Shown here piece after piece: positions 58,893 to 64,000 of a DNA stretch of 64,000 nt (the first letter of the stretch is position 1; each line of letters opens with the position of its first letter). The stretch covers positions 6,807 through 70,806 of the forward strand of contig DHNY01000014.1 of the NCBI GenBank assembly GCA_002409625.1, read 5' to 3'. Position numbers and translations under genes: made by a program. The DNA comes from Anaerolineaceae bacterium UBA5404. Lineage in GTDB: Bacteria; Chloroflexota; Anaerolineae; Anaerolineales; Anaerolineaceae. The notes under the pieces were generated by a model that was given only the letters and a program-made list of their open reading frames with translations, did no database searches and was not told where the DNA came from.

Positions 58893-60998
58893 TTAATTGC
58901 CTCCTGGGTTTGCAAGCTGTTCATCAATGGCTTTTTGTTCAAAGTAAAAGTCAATGACCCGTCGGACGACCGGCGCGCCTACCGCAGATCCTTCGCTACC
59001 GTTGTAGATAAAAGCGACGACGGCAATTTCGGGGTCTTCCTGAGGCGCGTAACCAACAAACCAGGCATGGGCAGGCCAGTTGCCGGGCACACACAGGTTT
59101 TCTCTGTTTGCCCAGTCATCACAATACTCTGCTGTGCCTGTTTTGCCAGCAATGCCTTTATCGTCACCTTCGAATAAGTCTGATGCCGTACCACCGGGGA
59201 AGGTTACTTCTTCCATGCCTCTTTTTGCCAGATCAAGCACCCAGGAGCCAACGGGTTTGAGCTCGCCGGTGGGGTTGTTGCCGATGAAGCTTTTGATGAG
59301 ATTCTCTTCAGTGATATCCCACAACATCTTTGGTTCAAAACTTTTCAGCAGATTTCCTTCTGAGTCGGTTGTTTTGGAGATGAGGCTGACTTGCATGTGT
59401 TTGCCATCATTAGCAATAGTTGCAATGGAATGTAAGACTTGCAATGGTGTAGCCAGCACATAACCCTGACCAACCGAGGCGAGGTAGGTGTCACCGGTTG
59501 CCCAGTTTTCACCTTGGTTGAGGCGTTTCCAGGTTGGGTTGGGCAGCAAGCCATCAGCCTCACCGGGAAGTTCAATGCCAGTTAATTGCCCGTAACCCAA
59601 AGCGTGGGCATATTCGTTCATGCGCCAAATGCCCAAGCCATTATCGGGGACTTCGTCTTTATAACCGCCACCAACTTTGTAAAAATAAACGTTACAAGAC
59701 CATTTGATGCCATTTACAAAGTTGACTGGTCCGTGGCCGTCTCTGTCCCAACAGACATAATCCTGGTTATGGGCAAAGCGGTCGCCTTCCATAAAGCTTT
59801 GCGTGAGGGTGATGCGCCCTGGGTCATCGATTTCTTGTGATGGGGTGACAACACCTTCATTTAAGGCACCAATGGCGGTGGCTAGTTTATAAACTGAGCC
59901 TGGTGGCAATTCTGAAGAAATAGCTTTGTTCAAAAGCGGTTTGGCTTCATCGACACTTAATTGCGTGTAGTAATCTCCGGGGATGAATTGGGTCATGCGG
60001 TTGTTTTCGTAGCTGGGAATGGAAACCATGGCAAGAATCTCGCCGGTTTTGACATTCATCGCGATGACCACACCCGTAGTACTGAGGATTTTGCCGCGCC
60101 ATTCAAGATAACGTTGATTCCAGAGTGCCAGTTCTGATGCCAGAGATTCACGGGCAGTTTTTTGTAAGCGGTAATCAATGGTTAAATGCACATCCTGACC
60201 CGGGATAGGCTCAACGGGCTCCTCAATGTCGCGAATAATCTCGCCACCCACGTTGACTTCCACAACCCGTTTGCCATTCGTGCCACCCAATGTTGATTGT
60301 AATGAGTTCTCAACACCCATATAGCCCACTTTGTCACGTCCAGAAACGAAGCCTTGTTCGGTGTAATAGTCCAGCAAGACCTCAGGGATAGGACCCAAAA
60401 AACCGATGAGCTCGGCGGTGGTTTCGCCGGTGGGGTATTCGCGGATGGATTCAATTTCAACTGTGACACCCGGCCAATCATTGCTCTTTTCTAAAACTTG
60501 CATTGCCACTTCTTTGTCCACGTTACATTTAACGCGGGTTGGCGAAAAGGGCCAAAGCGAGCGGGAAATCTGAACAATTTGTGTGATGCCAAAATCGGTA
60601 TAGCAAGGGGTAAACAGGGCTGACGTTTCTTTGTTGACTTCGCCTCTGCTAACCGGAATGTCGAGCAAAGTGCTTAATTCCTTGAAAATTTCGTAAGTTT
60701 TGCCGTCCGATTCGGGTAAGTTGGCAGGCGTTATTGCCACATTGTAGACAGGAATGTTTCTGGCGAGGAGGATGCCGTTGCGGTCATAAATCATGCCCCG
60801 TTGGGTGGGAATGCTGATGTTGCGTATGCGATTTTCTTCCGCTTGGGCTTTGAAACCGGCTCCTTGAATGATTTGCAAATCAAATAGCGTGAATGTGTAA
60901 AAGACAAACACCAAAGCGATAATCAAAAAGACCCATCTAAAGCGGTTAAGGGCAATGGTTGGTTTTTCATATTGTTGCTTATTGTTGTTGTTAATCAT
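58893..60998 (-). CDS. mrdA: penicillin-binding protein 2 (PBP2/MrdA)
   Basis: 701 residues, class B transpeptidase for elongation. One N-terminal span (WVFLIIALVFVFYTFTLFD) precedes the pedestal domain, with FKAQAEENRIRNISIPTQRG. The transpeptidase motifs are PPGSVYKLATAIG (SxxK), IKWSCNVYFYKVGGG (SxN) and GIAGKTGTAEYCDD (KTG). Just after KTG is a Cys-containing stretch (DDWANRENLCVPGN) that could form a disulfide with an earlier Cys. Its ATG overlaps the mreD stop by 4 bp. Confidence 0.94.
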   Translation of the reverse strand: MINNNNKQQYEKPTIALNRFRWVFLIIALVFVFYTFTLFDLQIIQGAGFKAQAEENRIRNISIPTQRGMIYDRNGILLARNIPVYNVAITPANLPESDGKTYEIFKELSTLLDIPVSRGEVNKETSALFTPCYTDFGITQIVQISRSLWPFSPTRVKCNVDKEVAMQVLEKSNDWPGVTVEIESIREYPTGETTAELIGFLGPIPEVLLDYYTEQGFVSGRDKVGYMGVENSLQSTLGGTNGKRVVEVNVGGEIIRDIEEPVEPIPGQDVHLTIDYRLQKTARESLASELALWNQRYLEWRGKILSTTGVVIAMNVKTGEILAMVSIPSYENNRMTQFIPGDYYTQLSVDEAKPLLNKAISSELPPGSVYKLATAIGALNEGVVTPSQEIDDPGRITLTQSFMEGDRFAHNQDYVCWDRDGHGPVNFVNGIKWSCNVYFYKVGGGYKDEVPDNGLGIWRMNEYAHALGYGQLTGIELPGEADGLLPNPTWKRLNQGENWATGDTYLASVGQGYVLATPLQVLHSIATIANDGKHMQVSLISKTTDSEGNLLKSFEPKMLWDITEENLIKSFIGNNPTGELKPVGSWVLDLAKRGMEEVTFPGGTASDLFEGDDKGIAGKTGTAEYCDDWANRENLCVPGNWPAHAWFVGYAPQEDPEIAVVAFIYNGSEGSAVGAPVVRRVIDFYFEQKAIDEQLANPGGN

Positions 60999-61498
60999 AC
61001 TTCTGCTCCTTTCGGAGTAATCATACGGTTGCCTTCCTGAACGATTGCATGGATGACGATAGAAACAAGAATGTTTAGAAGCAATCCGGGCAGCATAATT
61101 TCAAACAGAGCTGTGGAAAGGTCAAAAGGAATGCGTTTGATGAATAAGTAGGCAATGTTCAAGGCATGCCAGGCCAAAGTAGCGATGAAAGTCAGTAAAT
61201 ACATGCTTAGCAATGGCGTTTGCATAATGCGCTTACGAATTTGTTGGGCAGCCAGAAAAATAGCAAAATAAAATGCCATTATGAAGTAAAAAGGTATGGC
61301 AGAGATGGCTCCCACGATCGCGCCAAAAATGAGTACTTGTACCCAAAGCCGTTTGACATTTGAATGTAGACATAAAGCGACGATAAAAAGCAAGACAATA
61401 TCCGCGCTTCCGGAAAGCAAGGTCCAGCGGCTAAAGATGCCATATTGCAACATCAAGGCGATGAAGAAGCCAATTGAACTAACAATGTAAGTAATCAT
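60995..61498 (-). CDS. mreD: rod shape-determining protein MreD
   Basis: 167 residues, five to six spans. Typical low-similarity MreD: FFIALMLQYGIFSRWTLLSG, ADIVLLFIVALCLHSNVKR, IVGAISAIPFYFIMAFYFAI, and the C-terminal span GLLLNILVSIVIHAIVQEG. The call rests on membrane pattern, size and strict position between mreC (9 bp) and pbp2. It links MreB/C to the PBP2-RodA pair. Confidence 0.87.
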   Translation of the reverse strand: MITYIVSSIGFFIALMLQYGIFSRWTLLSGSADIVLLFIVALCLHSNVKRLWVQVLIFGAIVGAISAIPFYFIMAFYFAIFLAAQQIRKRIMQTPLLSMYLLTFIATLAWHALNIAYLFIKRIPFDLSTALFEIMLPGLLLNILVSIVIHAIVQEGNRMITPKGAEV

Positions 61499-61507
61499 AA
61501 AGCAACC

Positions 61508-62344
61508 TTAAGGCGTTAATGGCGTAATGTCTATTACATTGAAGTTTGAAATCACCAAAACAGCACTCAAGCTATGAAAATCAACCACAGCTTGAACCGA
61601 TCCAGTTTGGAAGAGTGCGTTTTGCTTTGATTGCATTGAAAGCACCTGCCCAACAAAAAGATTAGCAGGGTAAGTACCACCTAGTCCGCTGGTAAGCAAA
61701 ACCTCGCCAATTTGAACGTCGGCATCCTGAGGAATCAATCCCAGTGAAATTTCGCCGGTGATAGAGCCGTTGATTTGACCTTCAACGTTGGCTGCTTTGA
61801 GACGGACGTTTACCTTCATGCTGGCATCCGTGATGAGCTTAACTCTCGAAGCGTTAGCGATTACGGCATCAATGCGACCAACCAAACCTTCTTGTGTGAC
61901 AACTGGCATGCCATAACGCACGCCGTGATTTGAGCCTTTATCAATGATGATATATTGCAAGTAGGGGCTTATTTCGCGCCCAATGACGGTTGACGCAATA
62001 TATTCATGTTCTGGGTGAGCGCGGGCAAAATCGAGCAAGGTATAGAGGATTTCTGCCTGGCTTAGGTTCTCTTGTAAAGTGACGATTTCAGTTTGTAATT
62101 GCGCGACTTCCAGTTCCAAAGCTTGATTTTGGGCACGCAAGGTTGCCATATCGCGTGGAGAAGTAAAGAAATCACGAAACGCAACATATCTTTCAGAAAG
62201 CCAGCTCTGGGTTGAGATGGTTGGGCTAAAGATAAAGCTAAACACTGGGGTTAAATACCCAGAAAGTGCCATCACGATTAAGCCTAGCACAATCGTAACA
62301 ATCACAAGGTTACGGATATTTTTAGGTGAAAAGAGGTTTCGCAT
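61508..62344 (-). CDS. mreC: rod shape-determining protein MreC
   Basis: 278 residues. One span (IRNLVIVTIVLGLIVMALSG), a coiled coil at about 65-100 (TLRAQNQALELEVAQLQTEI), and the double beta-barrel: VIGREISPYLQYIIIDKGSN, GVRYGMPVVTQEGLVGRID, LITDASMKVNVRLKAANVEG, VLLTSGLGGTYPANLFVGQV. This is the extracellular scaffold that activates PBP2. It lies 45 bp after mreB. Confidence 0.94.
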   Translation of the reverse strand: MRNLFSPKNIRNLVIVTIVLGLIVMALSGYLTPVFSFIFSPTISTQSWLSERYVAFRDFFTSPRDMATLRAQNQALELEVAQLQTEIVTLQENLSQAEILYTLLDFARAHPEHEYIASTVIGREISPYLQYIIIDKGSNHGVRYGMPVVTQEGLVGRIDAVIANASRVKLITDASMKVNVRLKAANVEGQINGSITGEISLGLIPQDADVQIGEVLLTSGLGGTYPANLFVGQVLSMQSKQNALFQTGSVQAVVDFHSLSAVLVISNFNVIDITPLTP

Positions 62345-62389
62345 ATCAATGGAACCTAAGGCACTGCAATACGGTTGGGGCGATCAAAA

Positions 62390-63463
62390 TTATGATTGAC
62401 CGCTTGCATAGGGATCGCGTTCGATACCCACCAATAAGCTGGCGTATTGCTCCACATCATCAAAAATCATGCCACAACCGCGGGCAACGCAGGTCATGGG
62501 GTCTTCGGCAACCCAAACGCGCACACGAATCTCGTTGGCCAGTCGTTCTGCCAAGCCTTGTAACTGGGAACTGCCACCGGACATACAAATACCAGAGTCC
62601 ATTAAGTCTGAAAGGATTTCAGGTGGGCTTTCATCCAGGGCGTCTTTGACTGTGTCGATAATAACCTGCACGGATGGCGCTAAAGCTTCTCGGATTTCAA
62701 TGGAGGAAATCTCAATTGATTCTGGCAAGCCGGTAATCAGGTTACGACCGCGCACGTCTGCCGTCTTTTCTTCTTTAAGTGGGTAGGCAGAACCGAGCGC
62801 CATCTTGATTTTTTCCGCCATTTGTTCACCAATAAAGAGGTTGTACTTACTGCGGATGTATTCAATAATATCCTGGTCGAGTTCATCACCAGCTACACGC
62901 AGAGAGCGCGAAATAACAATGCCACCCATCGAAATGATGGCAACTTCTGTTGTTCCGCCACCAATATCGATGATCATGTTGCCGTAGCCATCAATGGGTA
63001 AACCGGCGCCGATGGCAGCCGCGGCAGGTTCGTGGATCATATAGGCTTCACGTGCGCCAGCGCTCATTGCAGCATCGTAAACGGCGCGCTTTTCAACTTC
63101 GGTCGCGCCGGATGGAATGCCCACAACAACCCGTGAATGGGGAAACAGCACAATGCTGTTTTCGTGGGCTTTGTGAATAAAGTACTCAAGCATGGCTTGG
63201 GTAATATCGTATTCAGAAATGACGCCATCGCGCAAGGGTCGCATGGTGATCATGTTAGCGGGTGCACGACCAACCATGGCTTTTGCGGCGGCGCCAATGC
63301 GTTGCGGTTCACGGGTACGTTTATCAATTGCGACCCAAGAAGGCTCGTTGATGACAATGCCTTTACCGCGAACGTTTACGAGGGTGTTGGCAGTTCCAAG
63401 GTCAATGCCTAAATCAAGGGACAAAAGACCCAGGAGCCATTTAATAGGGTTCCAAATTGCCAA
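62390..63463 (-). CDS. mreB: actin-like cell-shape protein MreB
   Basis: 357 residues. It starts MAIWNPIKWLLGLLSLD, an amphipathic membrane-binding segment, followed by the phosphate 1 motif LGIDLGTANTLVNVRGKGIV. It also has MITMRPLRDGVISEYDITQA, MIIDIGGGTTEVAIISMGGI (phosphate 2), IGEQMAEKIKMALGSAYPL, and the adenosine motif CMSGGSSQLQGLAERLANEI. A TTG start at 63463 is chosen because GGAG lies six nt upstream; the TTG at 63475 sits inside that Shine-Dalgarno. MreB filaments direct elongation of the wall. Heads the operon to rodA. Confidence 0.95.
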   Translation of the reverse strand: MAIWNPIKWLLGLLSLDLGIDLGTANTLVNVRGKGIVINEPSWVAIDKRTREPQRIGAAAKAMVGRAPANMITMRPLRDGVISEYDITQAMLEYFIHKAHENSIVLFPHSRVVVGIPSGATEVEKRAVYDAAMSAGAREAYMIHEPAAAAIGAGLPIDGYGNMIIDIGGGTTEVAIISMGGIVISRSLRVAGDELDQDIIEYIRSKYNLFIGEQMAEKIKMALGSAYPLKEEKTADVRGRNLITGLPESIEISSIEIREALAPSVQVIIDTVKDALDESPPEILSDLMDSGICMSGGSSQLQGLAERLANEIRVRVWVAEDPMTCVARGCGMIFDDVEQYASLLVGIERDPYASGQS

Positions 63464-63506
63464 AGTTATCTCCAAAGCGGCAAATTTCCGCTCTAATATC
63501 TGTAAG

Positions 63507-63515
63507 ATTATATCA
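63507..63515 (-). promoter_or_regulatory. extended -10 promoter of the mreB operon
   Basis: TGATATAAT on the minus strand: a TGn extension plus consensus TATAAT, about 44 nt before the TTG start. No good -35 is seen, as expected for an extended -10 promoter. Confidence 0.6.
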
Positions 63516-63562
63516 TACTAGAGACGGCGTAGAATCAAACATGCGTTAAAACTTGGCATTAA

Positions 63563-63598
63563 AACCAAAACCTCCGAGGGAGTACGGAGGTTTTGGTT
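63563..63598 (-). terminator. terminator of the small gene at 63655-63828
   Basis: Perfect 14-bp stem AACCAAAACCTCCG / CGGAGGTTTTGGTT, 8-nt loop. On the minus strand the stem end and following bases give TTTTAATG. It insulates the small gene from the mreB promoter just beyond. Confidence 0.8.
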
Positions 63599-63654
63599 GC
63601 AGGATCGCTTTATTGAGGTTGGTGCACGTTCTGGGACGACAGTTTTTTGGGAAG

Positions 63655-63828
63655 TTAGGAATTTTTAATGCTTATTTTCTGCTTAATCCTTTGGATGATT
63701 TCTTTGCGACTCAAGGTTGTGTTATCCAGCTTGAGCGCTTTGCGGAGGTTTTTTGCGGATAGTCTTACATATTGGGAATTTGTTTCATCAAAGATGTGCA
63801 GGCATTTGCCTAAATAAACAGCTTTCAT
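63655..63828 (-). CDS. small basic hypothetical protein, 57 residues
   Basis: On the minus strand ATG at 63828 opens a 57-codon frame ending in TAA at 63655. AAGGAAAAC precedes it as a Shine-Dalgarno, and a perfect terminator follows, both arguing that it is a real gene. The protein starts MKAVYLGKCLHIFDETNSQY and is Lys/Arg-rich in its second half (LRKALKLDNTT; RKEIIQRIKQKISIKNS), suggesting a nucleic-acid-binding helix-turn-helix-like unit. No family is recognised. It lies upstream of mreB on the same strand but is separated from it by the terminator. Confidence 0.6.
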   Translation of the reverse strand: MKAVYLGKCLHIFDETNSQYVRLSAKNLRKALKLDNTTLSRKEIIQRIKQKISIKNS

Positions 63829-64000
63829 TGTTTTCCTTTCATGTTAAAGTGCGAACCCGATTTTGCCAACACTAAATTCGCCACCGGGCGCAAAACTCCC
63901 TTGGTGCGGCAGGCTCAATTGAAAGGAATATGGAATGTGAAATTAGTTTACAAGACTAAGTGGTAGATGTCAAACTTTTGAATGGGTTCAATACATGTGA
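63829..64000. other. window-edge intergenic sequence
   Basis: 172 bases upstream of the small gene. No coding frame, RNA or clear promoter was recognised. Confidence 0.3.

Overview
The window looks like a chromosome segment of a Chloroflexota bacterium, probably of the class Anaerolineae. This is an inference. It rests on a Dehalococcoides-type Elp3, an archaeal-type aspartyl-tRNA synthetase, a Thr/Pro-rich lipoprotein with an NBR1-like Ig domain, a single-membrane style envelope set (LCP, MreBCD-PBP2-RodA, L,D-transpeptidase, no outer-membrane genes), and many starts placed 6-7 nt behind a TATAAT-like -10 box. No rRNA, tRNA, CRISPR array, insertion sequence or prophage was found. Gene density is high, and most of the window is housekeeping.

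Layout. 1-4.1 kb: a partial rRNA methyltransferase, a ZIP metal transporter, and a divergent pair of a Trm9-like methyltransferase and Elp3, both acting on the tRNA wobble uridine. 4.2-8 kb: a RhuM-family protein, an AIM24-like protein, RpiB and an SDR enzyme. 8-13.3 kb: a compact minus-strand operon (B12-binding protein, MeaB, AspRS, GNAT, Prs, Fpg). 13.3-17.9 kb: a flavin reductase, then envelope membrane proteins and a family 2 glycosyltransferase. 17.9-22.7 kb: RuvB, QueA, ClpC. 22.7-28.2 kb: accessory genes (PAP2, a Cys-rich small protein, an atypical amidohydrolase, a DUF4143 ATPase, a methyltransferase). 28.3-35.6 kb: Def-RecF, an Ig-domain lipoprotein, RNase P RNA, SecG, an orphan peptide-binding protein, a PduO-type adenosyltransferase, a DsbA-like protein. 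35.6-40.7 kb: GNAT, a YtcJ-like amidohydrolase, ParB, ParA, a PfkB kinase. 40.8-46 kb: a minus-strand signalling operon (RsbW-like kinase, four-GAF RsbU-like phosphatase, macro-domain protein, vWA protein). 46-50.6 kb: RadC, an RluA-type pseudouridine synthase broken by one in-frame stop, DegV, a zinc-ribbon protein, an SH3 protein, a patatin. 50.9-56.3 kb: LCP, SmpB, a Tat-exported L,D-transpeptidase, DUF2085, PgeF, PLPBP, YggT. 56.3-63.5 kb: the cell-shape operon mreB-mreC-mreD-pbp2-minC-rodA followed by a coiled-coil zinc-ribbon gene. 63.6-63.8 kb: one small unrecognised gene.

Themes. First, leaderless transcription: trm9-like, elp3, the LPG-flippase gene, ruvB, radC, smpB and the L,D-transpeptidase all have a -10 box exactly 6 or 7 nt before the ATG and no Shine-Dalgarno. 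Genes inside operons do carry Shine-Dalgarno sequences. Second, envelope growth: MreBCD, PBP2, RodA and MinC form one operon, near LCP, L,D-transpeptidase and PgeF. Third, B12 chemistry: a stand-alone methylmalonyl-CoA mutase B12 subunit with MeaB, and a divergent cobalamin adenosyltransferase elsewhere in the window. The best candidates for something undescribed are the bacterial Elp3/Trm9 pair and the RsbW-RsbU-macro-vWA operon.
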